This document shows, in pieces, positions 32,297 to 43,078 of a stretch of 64,000 nt of DNA. The notes under the pieces were generated by a model. It had not been told where the DNA came from, ran no database searches, and saw only the letters and a list, made by a program, of their open reading frames with translations. The DNA is taken from contig NZ_CP016442.1 of the NCBI RefSeq assembly GCF_001742165.1, positions 3,472,001 to 3,536,000 of the forward strand, read 5' to 3'. A program made the translations under genes and the position numbers. Every line of letters begins with the position of its first letter. Positions within the stretch are counted from its first letter, which is position 1. Source of the stretch: Burkholderia stabilis. Lineage in GTDB: Bacteria > Pseudomonadota > Gammaproteobacteria > Burkholderiales > Burkholderiaceae.

Positions 32297-33243
32297 TGAA
32301 CGGCTCTCACGCTCAGATCCGGTCGCTGGCCCCCGAAGGCGCAGCCCCGGCTGAAGGCGGCGCGACGAGCGCCGTATCGCCGTTGTTCGACATCGTCCGC
32401 GAGCAATACGGTGCGGCATTCGACGACGCGATCGCGCGCAACGTCGCCGATGCGCTCGCGGAAGACGTCGGCACTGGCGACCAGACCGGACGGCTCGTGC
32501 CGGCCGGCGGGTGCCGCCGCGCGCGCATCATCGTGCGCGAGGAAGCCATGCTGTGCGGTGTGCCGTGGTTCGAGGCCGTGATCGGCCGTATCGATCCGTC
32601 GATCACCGTGCAATGGCGCTATCGCGAAGGCGACCGGATGACGCCCGATTCGATCGTCTGCGAGCTCGAAGGGCCGGCGCGCGCGCTGCTGACGGCCGAG
32701 CGCAACGGGCTGAACTTCCTGCAGTTGCTGTCGGGCGTCGCGACCGCGACGCGCCGCTACGTCGATCGCGTCGAAGGCACGCGCGCGAAGATCCTCGATA
32801 CGCGCAAGACGCTGCCGGGCCTGCGGCTCGCGCAGAAATACGCGGTGCGCGTCGGCGGTGGCGAGAACCAGCGTCTCGCGCTGTACGACGGCATCCTGAT
32901 CAAGGAGAACCACATCGCGGCGGCGGGCGGCGTCGGCGAGGCGCTCGAGGCGGCGTTCGCGCTGAATTCGGGCGTGCCGGTGCAGATCGAAGTCGAGACG
33001 CTCGCACAACTCGACACGGCGCTCGCGCATCGCGCGCAATCGGTGCTGCTCGACAACTTCACGCTCGACATGATGCGCGAAGCAGTGCGCGTGGCAGATG
33101 GCAAGGCCGTGCTCGAAGTGTCGGGTGGCGTCAATTTCGACACGGTGCGCGCGTTCGCGGAGACGGGTGTCGATCGCATCTCGATCGGCGCGCTGACGAA
33201 GGACGTGCGTGCGACCGACTATTCGATGCGGATCGTCGACTGA
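32293..33243 (+). CDS. nadC: Nicotinate-nucleotide pyrophosphorylase (carboxylating)
   Basis: A 316-residue quinolinate phosphoribosyltransferase that makes nicotinate mononucleotide. Family blocks are [17 protein letters not shown] near residue 50, [14 protein letters not shown] near 140, [24 protein letters not shown] near 158 and [23 protein letters not shown] near the C-terminus. The N-terminal 35 residues are low-complexity and may be an extension. Its start overlaps the end of nadA, so it is coupled. A bidirectional terminator separates it from nadB. Confidence 0.95.
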   Translation: MMNGSHAQIRSLAPEGAAPAEGGATSAVSPLFDIVREQYGAAFDDAIARNVADALAEDVGTGDQTGRLVPAGGCRRARIIVREEAMLCGVPWFEAVIGRIDPSITVQWRYREGDRMTPDSIVCELEGPARALLTAERNGLNFLQLLSGVATATRRYVDRVEGTRAKILDTRKTLPGLRLAQKYAVRVGGGENQRLALYDGILIKENHIAAAGGVGEALEAAFALNSGVPVQIEVETLAQLDTALAHRAQSVLLDNFTLDMMREAVRVADGKAVLEVSGGVNFDTVRAFAETGVDRISIGALTKDVRATDYSMRIVD

Positions 33244-33264
33244 CCGTACATCGTTCGATCAGAC

Positions 33265-33302
33265 AAAAAAGCCGTTGGCGCGCAAACGCCAACGGCTTTT
33301 TT
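33265..33302. terminator. Bidirectional terminator between nadC and nadB
   Basis: AAAAAAGCCGTTGGCG and CGCCAACGGCTTTTTT form a 16-bp stem with a 6-base loop, between two convergent genes. Confidence 0.9.
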
Positions 33303-33335
33303 CTTGTGTGACTGCAGCCGGGAAGGGCGCGCCGC

Positions 33336-34922
33336 TCAGCGACGCGCGCGCGGCGTGAGCACGCTCGGCAGCGCTTTGGGCAGCGTGTGCGGCCAGTCGC
33401 GGCTGTAGTGCAGCCCGCGGCTTTCGCGGCGCGAGTGCGCGCTTTTCACGATCAGCGTCGCGACGTCGACGAGGTTGCGCAGTTCGAGCAGGTCGCGCGT
33501 CACGCGGAAGTTCGCGTAGTACTCGTGGATCTCGTCGCGCAGAAGAGACAGCCGGTGCTTCGCGCGTTCGAGACGCTTGTCGGTGCGCACGATCCCGACG
33601 TAGTTCCACATCAGGCGGCGCAGTTCATCCCAGTTGTGCGCAACGACGACTTCCTCGTCCGCATCCGACACGCGGCTTTCGTCCCACGCAGGCAGTGTGG
33701 CCGGCGTTTCGGCGTCGAAGCCGGCCGCCTCGATCGCCTCGGCCGCTGCGCGGCCGATCACGAGGCATTCGAGCAGCGAGTTGCTCGCGAGCCGGTTCGC
33801 GCCGTGCAACCCCGTGTACGAGGTTTCGCCGACCGCATACAGGCCTGCAAGATCGGTGCGCCCGGCGAGATCGGTCACGACGCCGCCGCAGGTGTAGTGC
33901 GCGGCCGGTACGACGGGAATCGGTTCTTTCGCGATGTCGATGCCGAATTCGAGGCAACGCGCGTGGATCGTCGGGAAGTGCTCGCGCAGGAATGCTTCCG
34001 GCTGATGGCTGATGTCGAGATACACGCAGTCGATCCCGCGCTTCTTGATCTCGAAGTCGATCGCGCGCGCGACGATGTCGCGCGGCGCGAGTTCGGCGCG
34101 CGGATCGTGCGCGGGCATGAAGCGCGTGCCGTCAGGCAGTTTCAGCAGGCCGCCTTCGCCGCGCACGGCCTCCGAAATCAGGAACGATTTCGCATACGGA
34201 TGGAACAGGCAGGTCGGGTGGAACTGGATGAATTCCATGTTCGATACGCGACAGCCCGCGCGCCACGCCATCGCGATGCCGTCGCCGGTTGCCGTGTCGG
34301 GGTTCGTCGTATACAGGTAGACCTTGCCGGCGCCGCCCGTTGCGAGCACCGTATGCGGCGCCTCGATCGTGATCGTGCGGTCGTTGTCGACGTCGAGCAC
34401 ATACAGGCCGTGACAGCGGCGGCCGGGCAGGCCGAGCCGGGACGACGTGATCAGGTCGATCGCGTGATGGTTTTCGAAGAACGTGATGTTCGGATGCTGG
34501 CGCGCACGCTCCGACAGCGTTGCGAGCACCGCATGGCCGGTCGCGTCGGCCGCGTGGATGATGCGGCGGTGGCTGTGGCCACCTTCGCGCGTCAGGTGGA
34601 AGCCGAGCTCGGCTGCGTCGTCCTTCGTGAACGGCACGCCTTGCGAGATCAGCCATTCGATCGCTTCGCGGCCGTGCTCGACGATGTAGCGCGTCGCGCC
34701 TTCGTCGCACAGGCCGCCACCGGCGACCAGCGTGTCGTCGACGTGGTTCTCGATGCTGTCCGCCGAATCGAGAACGGCCGCGATGCCGCCCTGCGCGTTA
34801 TCGCTGGCCCCCTCCATCATCGAACGTTTCGCAATCAGCGCGACGCGTCGCGTGCTGGCCAGGTTGAGAGCGACCGACAGCCCTGCCAGGCCGCTGCCGA
34901 CGATCGCCACGTCGAATTTCAT
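33336..34922 (-). CDS. nadB: L-aspartate oxidase
   Basis: A 528-residue FAD enzyme that oxidises L-aspartate to iminoaspartate, the substrate of NadA. The FAD dinucleotide fold is at the N-terminus ([18 protein letters not shown]). FAD/substrate motifs follow: [11 protein letters not shown] near residue 40, [15 protein letters not shown] [17 protein letters not shown] near 110, and the active block [23 protein letters not shown] near 345. Length matches E. coli NadB. It is convergent with nadA-nadC, so all three steps from aspartate to NaMN lie together. Confidence 0.96.
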   Translation of the reverse strand: MKFDVAIVGSGLAGLSVALNLASTRRVALIAKRSMMEGASDNAQGGIAAVLDSADSIENHVDDTLVAGGGLCDEGATRYIVEHGREAIEWLISQGVPFTKDDAAELGFHLTREGGHSHRRIIHAADATGHAVLATLSERARQHPNITFFENHHAIDLITSSRLGLPGRRCHGLYVLDVDNDRTITIEAPHTVLATGGAGKVYLYTTNPDTATGDGIAMAWRAGCRVSNMEFIQFHPTCLFHPYAKSFLISEAVRGEGGLLKLPDGTRFMPAHDPRAELAPRDIVARAIDFEIKKRGIDCVYLDISHQPEAFLREHFPTIHARCLEFGIDIAKEPIPVVPAAHYTCGGVVTDLAGRTDLAGLYAVGETSYTGLHGANRLASNSLLECLVIGRAAAEAIEAAGFDAETPATLPAWDESRVSDADEEVVVAHNWDELRRLMWNYVGIVRTDKRLERAKHRLSLLRDEIHEYYANFRVTRDLLELRNLVDVATLIVKSAHSRRESRGLHYSRDWPHTLPKALPSVLTPRARR

Positions 34923-35024
34923 GCTGCATCTCCATCGTTACGCTTTTGATCTTGTGCGTTCCGGCGGCCATGGCCGCGGAAAGGGGAGAGCATACCGCGT
35001 CGGGCCCGAGCGTGCGCGCAAAAC

Positions 35025-35052
35025 AAAAAGCCCCGCATGTGCGGGGCTTTTT
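35025..35052 (-). terminator. Terminator of rpmB-rpmG
   Basis: The perfect stem AAAAAGCCCCGCA/TGCGGGGCTTTTT ends in a T run on the minus strand, 30 bp past rpmG. Confidence 0.85.
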
Positions 35053-35082
35053 GGTCGCCGTCAGGCTGGCAGAAACCGGAGA

Positions 35083-35250
35083 TTACTTGATCTTGGTTTC
35101 TTTGTATTCCACATGCTTGCGGACGACGGGATCGAACTTCTTGATCGCCATCTTTTCCGGCATGTTGCGCTTGTTCTTCGTGGTCGTGTAGAAGTGACCC
35201 GTACCAGCGGTCGACTCAAGCTTGATCTTGTCGCGGGCGCCTTTTGCCAT
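35083..35250 (-). CDS. rpmG: 50S ribosomal protein L33
   Basis: A 55-residue ribosomal protein, read as [20 protein letters not shown], then [14 protein letters not shown] and [19 protein letters not shown]. This is the cysteine-free L33 form. It lies 17 bp after rpmB in the standard order and shares its terminator. A GGAGCA ribosome-binding site precedes the ATG. Confidence 0.97.
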   Translation of the reverse strand: MAKGARDKIKLESTAGTGHFYTTTKNKRNMPEKMAIKKFDPVVRKHVEYKETKIK

Positions 35251-35267
35251 GATTGTGCTCCTTGGGC

Positions 35268-35501
35268 TTAGGCTTCGCCGCGTGCGCGCAGGTCAGCGAG
35301 CACGGAATCGATGCCGTTCTTGTCGATCAGGCGCAGGCCGGCGTTCGAAACGCGCAGGCGCACCCAGCGGTTTTCGCTCTCTACCCAGAACCGGCGGTTT
35401 TGCAGGTTCGGCAGGAAGCGACGCTTGGTCTTGTTGTTGGCGTGGGAAACGTTGTTGCCGCTCATCGGCGCTTTCCCAGTTACTTGGCATACGCGTGCCA
35501 T
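35268..35501 (-). CDS. rpmB: 50S ribosomal protein L28
   Basis: A 77-residue ribosomal protein. It reads [29 protein letters not shown] and ends in a basic/acidic helix. The single CxxTGK start and no zinc CXXC pairs mark the zinc-independent form. GGAGTG lies before the ATG. It heads the rpmB-rpmG operon; the 240 bp upstream is free of genes and should hold the promoter. Confidence 0.97.
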
Positions 35502-35740
35502 GAGAGCACTCCTAATACGCTAAATTCGGGGTTCGATCGCCGGTGAAGGTTCCATCGTACCGCCACGTGATCCATGGCTGCACTCAGAACGCCGTAGCCC
35601 TTGCAGACAAGGCCCTTCGATGGCTAGAACTGGTTGGAAAAAATACAGACGACGATTCTAGCAGAAAAAGTTCAGGAAAATCAAACCTAATTTCGCTTCG
35701 TCGTTGCGGCGCCCCGGGGGCGGGCTGCCGAGGCCGCAGT

Positions 35741-36514
35741 CTACAGCCAACCGGCCCGTGCGAACGAGAAAGTATCGTTGGTGCCGATGACGATGTGGTC
35801 GAGCAGCCTCACGTCGACGAGCGTGAGCGCATCTTGCAGCACGCGGGTCAGGCGGCGGTCTTCCGCGCTCGGCTGTACCGCGCCCGACGGATGGTTGTGC
35901 GCGACGATCAGCGCCGCGGCGTTGTGCGACATCGCGCGGCGCACGATCTCGCGCGGGTAGACCGCCATGCGCGTGAGCGAGCCGCGCGTGCTTTCCTCCA
36001 TCTCGATCAGCCTGTTGCGGGCGTCGAGATACACCGTGACGAACACTTCGTGCGGGCGCGTACCGATCTTCAGCCGCAGGCAATCCTCCACCGCGCCGGG
36101 CGAGTCGATCGGCAACCGCTCGCGCGCTTTCTGCTCCAGCATGCGCCGCGCGATCTCGGTGACCGCGACCAGCCGCGCGGAGCGCGCGGGGCCGATGCCG
36201 GGATGCGCCTGGAATTCGTCGGCCGTGGCCTCGATCAGGCCGCGCAGCGTCTCGAACCGGGCCAGCAGGGCGTCGGCGCTGTCGAATACGCTGTGCCCGC
36301 GCTGGCCCGAGCCGAGCAGCAGCGCGATCAGTTCAGCGTCGGTCAGGGCCGCGGCTCCACGCTCCAGCAGCCGTTCGCGCGGCAGGTCGGGGTGCCAGTT
36401 CCGCGGACGGCGCTTGCGCAGCCGGTTCGTGCGGGCGCGGCGGGCCGGGTCGGCCGGCGCATCGGCGGCATCGCGGCATTCGGCGGGCGGCAGGATGAGG
36501 CAGGGTGACAGCAT
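35741..36514 (-). CDS. radC: RadC family protein (JAB/MPN domain)
   Basis: A 257-residue protein of the UPF0758/RadC family. An N-terminal HhH-like region ([21 protein letters not shown] near residue 112) precedes a JAB1/MPN metalloprotease-like domain with motif [16 protein letters not shown] near residue 205, with the metal-binding His-x-His and Asp. The old link to RecA-dependent repair is doubted and the real function is unsettled. The first 45 residues are Pro/Arg-rich and the true start may be internal. It lies next to fkpB on the opposite strand. Confidence 0.9.
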   Translation of the reverse strand: MLSPCLILPPAECRDAADAPADPARRARTNRLRKRRPRNWHPDLPRERLLERGAAALTDAELIALLLGSGQRGHSVFDSADALLARFETLRGLIEATADEFQAHPGIGPARSARLVAVTEIARRMLEQKARERLPIDSPGAVEDCLRLKIGTRPHEVFVTVYLDARNRLIEMEESTRGSLTRMAVYPREIVRRAMSHNAAALIVAHNHPSGAVQPSAEDRRLTRVLQDALTLVDVRLLDHIVIGTNDTFSFARAGWL

Positions 36515-36649
36515 CGTCGAAACTCCATTGGCGGCGGGCGGTGTGCGCGACGTCGTCGCACTTTCCGCCTTGCGCGCTCAGGTGACTTACAATATTGGCT
36601 TTGCGCCGGGCCTTTCGGCCGTTTCGCGCGCCGACTGAACGAGTAATTC

Positions 36650-37105
36650 ATGAGCCTCATCGATCTATCCGAAGTGAAGCCCGGTTCCCACGTCACGTTG
36701 CATTACCGGCTGGCACTGGCCGACGGCGCCGACATCGTCAACACCTTCTCCGACAAGCCGGCCACGCTGCTGCTCGGCGCGGGGCAACTGGCGCCCTCGC
36801 TGGAACAGATTTTGATCGGGCTCAGGGTCGGCGACCACTCGACTTATCAGCTAACGCCGGAACAGGGGTTCGGTCCCCGCAATCCCGACATGCTCCAGCG
36901 CGTGACGCTGTCGACGCTGCGCGAGAACGGGATGGTCGGCGACGATTTCACGCCGGGCGAGCTGATCGAGTTCAACGCGCCGGACGGCGGACGGTACGCG
37001 GGGGTGCTGAAGGAAGTCAGCGAAACCTCGGCGCTGTTCGATTTCAATCATCCGCTCGCGGGCCAGGCGCTCACGTTCGAAGTGAAAATCATCGGAATCC
37101 TGTAA
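36650..37105 (+). CDS. fkpB: FKBP-type peptidyl-prolyl cis-trans isomerase (SlpA-like)
   Basis: A 151-residue FKBP/SlyD-like isomerase. The N-terminal FKBP half holds [19 protein letters not shown] and [33 protein letters not shown]; the IF insert and C-terminal strand ([26 protein letters not shown] and [10 protein letters not shown]) complete the fold. It is the cytoplasmic SlpA type and lies directly before ispH, the widespread slpA-ispH arrangement. Two bases separate it from ispH. Confidence 0.94.
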   Translation: MSLIDLSEVKPGSHVTLHYRLALADGADIVNTFSDKPATLLLGAGQLAPSLEQILIGLRVGDHSTYQLTPEQGFGPRNPDMLQRVTLSTLRENGMVGDDFTPGELIEFNAPDGGRYAGVLKEVSETSALFDFNHPLAGQALTFEVKIIGIL

Positions 37106-37107
37106 TC

Positions 37108-38088
37108 ATGAGCACCACCGATACGCTGTCCGGGCAGACCGTCGCCGCGGATGCCGAAATCCTGCTTGCCCAACCGCGAGGCTTCTGCGCGGGTGTCGAC
37201 CGCGCGATCGAGATCGTCGAGCGCGCGATCGCGATGCACGGTGCGCCGATCTACGTCCGTCACGAAATCGTCCACAACAAGTACGTGGTCGAGGATCTGA
37301 AGAAGAAGGGCGCGATTTTCGTCGAGGAACTCGAGGAAGTGCCGGCCGGCAACACCGTGATCTTCAGCGCGCACGGCGTGTCGAAGGCCGTGCGCGACGA
37401 GGCCGACGTGCGCGGGCTGCGCATTTACGACGCAACCTGCCCGCTCGTCACGAAGGTGCACGTCGAAGTGGCGAAGATGCGCCAGGACGGCGTCGACATC
37501 GTCATGATCGGGCACAAGGGTCACCCGGAAGTCGAAGGCACGATGGGGCAGGTGGAGCGCGGCATGCATCTCGTCGAGAGCGTCGAGGACGTGCAGAAGC
37601 TCGAACTCGCCGATCCCGAGCGCATCGCGCTCGTCACGCAGACCACGCTGTCCGTCGACGACGCGGCCGAGATCATCGCGGCGCTGAAGTCGAAGTATCC
37701 GAAGATCCGCGAGCCGAAGAAGCAGGACATCTGCTACGCGACGCAGAACCGCCAGGACGCGGTGAAGTTCATGGCGCCGCAGTGCGATGTCGTGATCGTC
37801 GTCGGAAGCCCGAACAGCTCGAATTCGAGCCGCCTGCGCGAAGTGGCCGAGAAGCGCGGCGTGGCCGCGTACATGGTCGATGCACCCGACCAGATCGATC
37901 CGGCATGGGTTGCCGGCAAGCGCCGCATCGGCGTGACGGCCGGCGCGTCGGCGCCCGAAGTGCTCGCCCAGGCCGTGATCGCGCGGCTGCGCGAGCTCGG
38001 CGTGCGCAATGTCCGCGCGCTCGACGGCATCGAGGAAAACGTGTCGTTTCCGCTGCCGCGCGGGTTGAACCTGCCGCCCGCCGCCTGA
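37108..38088 (+). CDS. ispH: 4-hydroxy-3-methylbut-2-enyl diphosphate reductase
   Basis: A 326-residue [Fe-S] enzyme, the last step of the MEP isoprenoid pathway, giving IPP and DMAPP. The three cluster cysteines are in [27 protein letters not shown] and the third in [13 protein letters not shown]. The E(T/N) active-site region (ATNRQ-type, [11 protein letters not shown]) is normal. The ATG at 37108 lies 2 bases after the fkpB stop; a longer frame beginning at 36595 reads through fkpB and is wrong. A strong terminator follows. Confidence 0.97.
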   Translation: MSTTDTLSGQTVAADAEILLAQPRGFCAGVDRAIEIVERAIAMHGAPIYVRHEIVHNKYVVEDLKKKGAIFVEELEEVPAGNTVIFSAHGVSKAVRDEADVRGLRIYDATCPLVTKVHVEVAKMRQDGVDIVMIGHKGHPEVEGTMGQVERGMHLVESVEDVQKLELADPERIALVTQTTLSVDDAAEIIAALKSKYPKIREPKKQDICYATQNRQDAVKFMAPQCDVVIVVGSPNSSNSSRLREVAEKRGVAAYMVDAPDQIDPAWVAGKRRIGVTAGASAPEVLAQAVIARLRELGVRNVRALDGIEENVSFPLPRGLNLPPAA

Positions 38089-38115
38089 TTGCCGCATCGC
38101 ACCCGCGGAACACCG

Positions 38116-38143
38116 AAGCGCGCCTCCCGGCGCGCTTTTTTTT
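38116..38143 (+). terminator. Terminator of fkpB-ispH
   Basis: AAGCGCGCC/GGCGCGCTT with a 4-base loop and a run of eight T residues, 27 bp past the ispH stop. Confidence 0.85.
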
Positions 38144-38358
38144 CGTGTGTGGAAACCGCGATAGCAACCATTATTCGTCATTACGGTGCAACCGGGTTGC
38201 TCCAATCGTTTCAGACTGTCTCTCAAAATTGGTTGCAATGCAGGAAAACCCCATCGAATCAGGATTATTGGCGTCCTATAAATGGAGTTACAATGCGCCC
38301 GTTTTCAGGCCGGAATGGCTTTGAAATCGGATTTTGGCAAGGCGCGGGAGACCATTCA

Positions 38359-38934
38359 ATGCATGTGAAGTTGGCTTACGCCGTGTCCGTCGCCGCACCG
38401 GTTGCAATGCTTGCCGGGTGCAGCAAAAAGAGCGACGACGGGGCGGGCAGGAAAGCTGCGGTGTTCGCGGCACCGCCGGCCAGCGGCGTGCGCGTCGCCG
38501 GAACCGGTCGTGCGGCGCCCTCGGTGCGCCGTATCGCGCAATTGGGCAAGGACAAGGATAACGGGGCACGTTTGACGATAGAGGACATCAACGCGCTTGG
38601 CCTGACGATCGGCCGGACCGCGGGTGCGCAGGCTGCATCGCGGCAAACGGCTGGTCGTGACGTGACGGCGGCCATGTGTGCCGCGCGGCGGATGCCGGCG
38701 TCGGGCTATGCGCAGATGTCGGCGTCGCCCCTTCATTTCAATTCGACGACACAGCGTGGCGCCGCGACCGATCGTGTCACGGCGCGCAACCCGATCTGCC
38801 CGGGTGCGGGGCTTGCTTCGCTTCGGACGGGAAAAGGTTCGGACGCCGGGCAACCGGACGACGGCCGATTCGGCATGCTGCCCTACGACTTCAAGGAGGC
38901 CACGACCACCGTCCTCGATGTCGTGACGATTTAG
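38359..38934 (+). CDS. Putative lipoprotein, orphan
   Basis: A 191-residue putative exported protein. Residues 1-19 form a lipoprotein signal peptide with lipobox LAGC (MHVKLAYAVSVAAPVAMLAGC). The rest is low-complexity, rich in Ala, Arg, Gly and Thr, and I recognise no domain. Supporting evidence is a GGGAG 7 bases before the ATG and a hairpin terminator after the stop. Against it, the composition has weak codon bias and the upstream 200 bp are lower in GC. It might be a strain-specific gene or a degenerate one. No function assigned. Confidence 0.5.
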   Translation: MHVKLAYAVSVAAPVAMLAGCSKKSDDGAGRKAAVFAAPPASGVRVAGTGRAAPSVRRIAQLGKDKDNGARLTIEDINALGLTIGRTAGAQAASRQTAGRDVTAAMCAARRMPASGYAQMSASPLHFNSTTQRGAATDRVTARNPICPGAGLASLRTGKGSDAGQPDDGRFGMLPYDFKEATTTVLDVVTI

Positions 38935-38948
38935 CGACAGGACTCATG

Positions 38949-38978
38949 ACGGCACCGGAACAGTGCGGTGCCGTTTTT
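38949..38978 (+). terminator. Terminator after the putative lipoprotein
   Basis: ACGGCACCG/CGGTGCCGT with an 8-base loop and a run of five T residues, 14 bp past the stop. Confidence 0.75.
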
Positions 38979-39145
38979 GTATCCGCTCCGGCGGCAGGTC
39001 CGGCCGTACAGGCCGGGCGGCGCGCGCCGGGACGATCCACCCTTACCGGTATCGACTAGTACCCGCAGTGTCGCCGAGAAGGCGCGATTCCTCGCTTACC
39101 CGCGGGGCGCAACGTCCTCCGGCAGCACGGGCCAAGGAGCTTTAA

Positions 39146-40096
39146 ATGGATATTTTCGTCCAGCAGGTTCTCAACGGGCTGGTGCTCGGCAGTGTGTACG
39201 CCATCATCGCGTTGGGTTACACGATGGTGTACGGCATTCTCGGCATCATCAACTTCGCGCACGGCGACGTGCTGATGATTGGCGCGATGGTCGCCCTGTC
39301 AGCCATTACCGTGCTGCAGAACCATTTCCCCGGACTCGGCAACGTCGCGACGCTGACGATCGGCCTGGGCATTGCTGCGGTCGTCTGTGCGTTCGTCGGC
39401 TTCACGATCGAACGCGTCGCATACCGGCCGCTGCGCCGCGCACCGCGCCTCGCGCCGCTGATCACCGCGATCGGCGTGTCGATCCTGCTGCAGACGGCTG
39501 CGATGATCATCTGGTCGCGCAACCCGCTGCCGTTCCCGCAATTGCTGCCGACCGACCCGATCAACGTGATCAAGGCAACCGACACGACGCCCGGCGCCGT
39601 GATCTCGGTGACCGAAATCGTGATCATCGCGGTGGCGTTCATCGTGATGGGCGGCCTGCTGCTGCTCGTGCACAAGACCAAGCTCGGCCGCGCGATGCGC
39701 GCGATCGCCGAAAGCCCGAACACCGCGAGCCTGATGGGTGTGAACCCGAACTTCGTGATTTCGGCGACGTTCATGATCGGCTCCGCGCTCGCCGCACTGG
39801 CCGGCGTGATGATCGCGTCCGAATACGGCAACGTGCACTTCTACATGGGCTTCATCCCCGGCATGAAGGCGTTCACGGCCGCGGTGCTCGGCGGGATCGG
39901 CAACCTCGGCGGCGCGATGGTCGGCGGCGTGCTGCTCGGCCTGATCGAGCAGCTCGGTGCCGGCTACATCGGCAACCTCACGGGCGGCGTATTCGGCAGT
40001 AACTACCAGGACGTGTTCGCCTTCATCGTGCTGATCATCGTGCTGGTGTTCCGTCCGTCGGGCCTGCTGGGCGAACGTGTCGCGGATCGCGCGTAA
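39146..40096 (+). CDS. livH: Branched-chain amino acid ABC transporter, permease LivH
   Basis: A 316-residue inner-membrane permease with about eight hydrophobic segments. LivH-type landmarks include VLGSVYAIIALGYTMVYGILGIINFAHGD at residues 12-40 and GGIGNLGGAMVGGVLLGLIEQLG near 260, with the cytoplasmic loop that meets the ATPase. It is the first gene of livHMGF and lies 18 bp before livM. The operon imports Leu/Ile/Val or related substrates. No periplasmic binding protein gene precedes it here. Confidence 0.94.
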   Translation: MDIFVQQVLNGLVLGSVYAIIALGYTMVYGILGIINFAHGDVLMIGAMVALSAITVLQNHFPGLGNVATLTIGLGIAAVVCAFVGFTIERVAYRPLRRAPRLAPLITAIGVSILLQTAAMIIWSRNPLPFPQLLPTDPINVIKATDTTPGAVISVTEIVIIAVAFIVMGGLLLLVHKTKLGRAMRAIAESPNTASLMGVNPNFVISATFMIGSALAALAGVMIASEYGNVHFYMGFIPGMKAFTAAVLGGIGNLGGAMVGGVLLGLIEQLGAGYIGNLTGGVFGSNYQDVFAFIVLIIVLVFRPSGLLGERVADRA

Positions 40097-40114
40097 CGGA
40101 AGGGAGCAAACAAC

Positions 40115-41284
40115 ATGACATCCATTCAACCGATCGAATCCTCGACGTCGCTCGTCGAAGAGCGCAACACCGCCAAGACCGTCGTCATCGGCCTCCTGAC
40201 CGCTGTCCTCGTGATCGCGGCGCCGATCATCATCGGCTCGGCCGGCGGCAACTACTGGGTCCGTGTGCTCGACTTCGCGATGCTGTACGTGATGCTCGCG
40301 CTGGGCCTGAACGTGGTGGTCGGCTTCGCCGGTCTGCTCGACCTGGGCTACATCGCGTTCTACGCGGTGGGCGCGTACACGGCGGCGTTGCTGAGCTCGC
40401 CGCACCTGACCTCGCAGTTCGAGTGGATCGCGGCGCTCGCGCCGAACGGCCTGCACGTGCCGTTCCTGATCATCGTGCCGATCGCGATGGCGCTGGCGGC
40501 GACCTTCGGGATCCTGCTCGGTGCGCCGACGCTGCGCCTGCGTGGCGACTACCTGGCGATCGTCACGCTCGGTTTCGGTGAAATCGTCCGGATCTTCATG
40601 AACAACCTCGACCGTCCGGTGAACATCACCAACGGCCCGAAGGGGATCACGGGGATCGATCCGGTGCATGTCGGCGGCTTCAACCTGTCGCAGACGCACT
40701 CGCTGTTCGGCCTGCAGCTGCCGTCGGTGTACATGTACTACTACCTGTTCGTGCTGTGTTCGCTGCTGGTGATCTGGGTCTGTACGCGCCTGCAGCACTC
40801 GCGTATCGGTCGCGCATGGGCGGCCATCCGCGAAGACGAAATCGCCGCGAAGGCGATGGGCATCAACACCCGCAACGTGAAGCTGCTCGCGTTTGCGATG
40901 GGCGCATCGTTCGGCGGCCTGTCGGGCGCGATGTTCGGCTCGTTCCAGGGCTTCGTGTCGCCGGAATCGTTCACGTTCTGGGAATCGATCGTGGTGCTGG
41001 CGTGCGTGGTGCTGGGCGGCATGGGCCACATCCCGGGCGTGATCCTGGGTGCGGTGCTGCTCGCGATCTTCCCGGAATTCCTCCGCTCGACGATGAGCCC
41101 GCTGCAGCATGCGCTGTTCGGTCATGACATCGTCGATACGGAAGTGATCCGTCAGGCGCTGTACGGCCTCGCGATGGTGATCATCATGCTGTATCGCTCG
41201 GAAGGCCTGTGGCCCGCGCCGAAGCATGAGGACAAGATCGCGAAACTGGCGAAGCGCAACAGCAAGAAGCCGGTGCGCGCTTAA
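40115..41284 (+). CDS. livM: Branched-chain amino acid ABC transporter, permease LivM
   Basis: A 389-residue inner-membrane permease. Hydrophobic segments span most of the chain. The LivM signature ALGLNVVVGFAGLLDLGYIAFYAVGAYTAAL lies near residue 60-90; the EAA-like cytoplasmic loop (GRAWAAIREDEIAAKAMGINTRNVKLLAFAMGA) is near 235. A basic C-terminal tail follows. It forms the second half of the permease heterodimer with LivH and lies 24 bp before livG. Confidence 0.94.
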   Translation: MTSIQPIESSTSLVEERNTAKTVVIGLLTAVLVIAAPIIIGSAGGNYWVRVLDFAMLYVMLALGLNVVVGFAGLLDLGYIAFYAVGAYTAALLSSPHLTSQFEWIAALAPNGLHVPFLIIVPIAMALAATFGILLGAPTLRLRGDYLAIVTLGFGEIVRIFMNNLDRPVNITNGPKGITGIDPVHVGGFNLSQTHSLFGLQLPSVYMYYYLFVLCSLLVIWVCTRLQHSRIGRAWAAIREDEIAAKAMGINTRNVKLLAFAMGASFGGLSGAMFGSFQGFVSPESFTFWESIVVLACVVLGGMGHIPGVILGAVLLAIFPEFLRSTMSPLQHALFGHDIVDTEVIRQALYGLAMVIIMLYRSEGLWPAPKHEDKIAKLAKRNSKKPVRA

Positions 41285-41308
41285 TCGACGGACACAGGGG
41301 ATACACAC

Positions 41309-42084
41309 ATGAGCGACAAGCAAATCCGACTGTCCGTGCAGGGCGTGAACAAACGCTTCGGCGGCCTGCAGGCATTGTCCGACGTCGGCCTGCAGATCAA
41401 GGAAGGCGAGATCTACGGCCTGATCGGCCCGAACGGCGCCGGCAAGACGACGTTCTTCAACGTGATCACGGGCCTGTACACGCCGGATTCCGGCGATTTC
41501 AAGCTCGACGGGCAGAACTACACGCCGACGGCCGTGCACCAGGTGGCGAAGGCCGGCATCGCGCGCACGTTCCAGAACATCCGCCTGTTCGGCGGGATGA
41601 CGGCGCTCGAGAACGTGATGGTGGGCCGCCACGTGCGGACCAAGCACGGCCTGCTCGGCGCGGTGTTCCAGACGCCGGCCGAACGCCAGGAAGAGCGCGA
41701 GATCAAGGAACGCGCGATCGAGCTGCTCGAATACGTGGGCGTGCTGCAGTACGCGGACTACACGTCGCGCAACCTGTCGTACGGTCACCAGCGCCGTCTC
41801 GAGATCGCGCGCGCACTGGCCACCGACCCGAAGCTGCTCGCGCTCGACGAGCCGGCGGCCGGGATGAATGCGACCGAGAAGGTCGAGCTCACGCGCCTGC
41901 TCGACAAGATCCGTTCGGACGGCCGCACGATTCTGCTGATCGAGCACGACGTGAAGCTCGTGATGGGGCTGTGCAACCGGATGACGGTGCTCGATTACGG
42001 CAAGGTGATCGCCGAGGGTCTGCCGCAGGACGTGCAGAAGAATCCGAAGGTGATTGAGGCATATCTCGGCGCAGGGGTGCACTG

Positions 42085-42085
<1 letters not shown>
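41309..42085 (+). CDS. livG: Branched-chain amino acid ABC transporter, ATPase LivG
   Basis: A 258-residue ATPase. Walker A is GPNGAGKTTFFN near residue 38, the signature is NLSYGHQRRLEIARALAT near 155, and Walker B is LLALDEPAAGMN near 175, followed by the switch His in LIEHDVKLVMG. Its stop overlaps the livF start by one base. Confidence 0.95.
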
Positions 42086-42801
<716 letters not shown>

Positions 42802-42868
42802 GCGAATGCGTGAGCGAGCCCGGTGACGCGCGGCGGCAGATGCCGCGCGCGTCGTGCCAGGGCTGTCG

Positions 42869-42905
42869 AAAGGCTGTCACGGGAAACCGTGACGGCCTTT
42901 TTTTC
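42869..42905 (+). terminator. Terminator of livHMGF
   Basis: AAAGGCTGTCACGG and its complement (one mismatch) form the stem around GAAAC; a T run of seven follows. Confidence 0.8.
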
Positions 42906-43078
42906 GTGTCGGGCGGCCGATGCCGAAACTGTGCGCGCAGATGCGACTCCATTCGACAATCGCGCCCGAGATACGGCGCGGGAACGGCGGGACACGACCG
43001 ATCGCCCTGGCCGGTCGCCGCCAAACCGACATCCGGGCCGCGTAGCATGGGCGGCCTATCGGCGCACGGAGAACACGC

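Noticed and set aside
38188..38200. Operator at the short palindrome GCAACCGGGTTGC
   Set aside because: Only 6-bp arms and no promoter-like context; noted within the lipoprotein finding but not called as a site.
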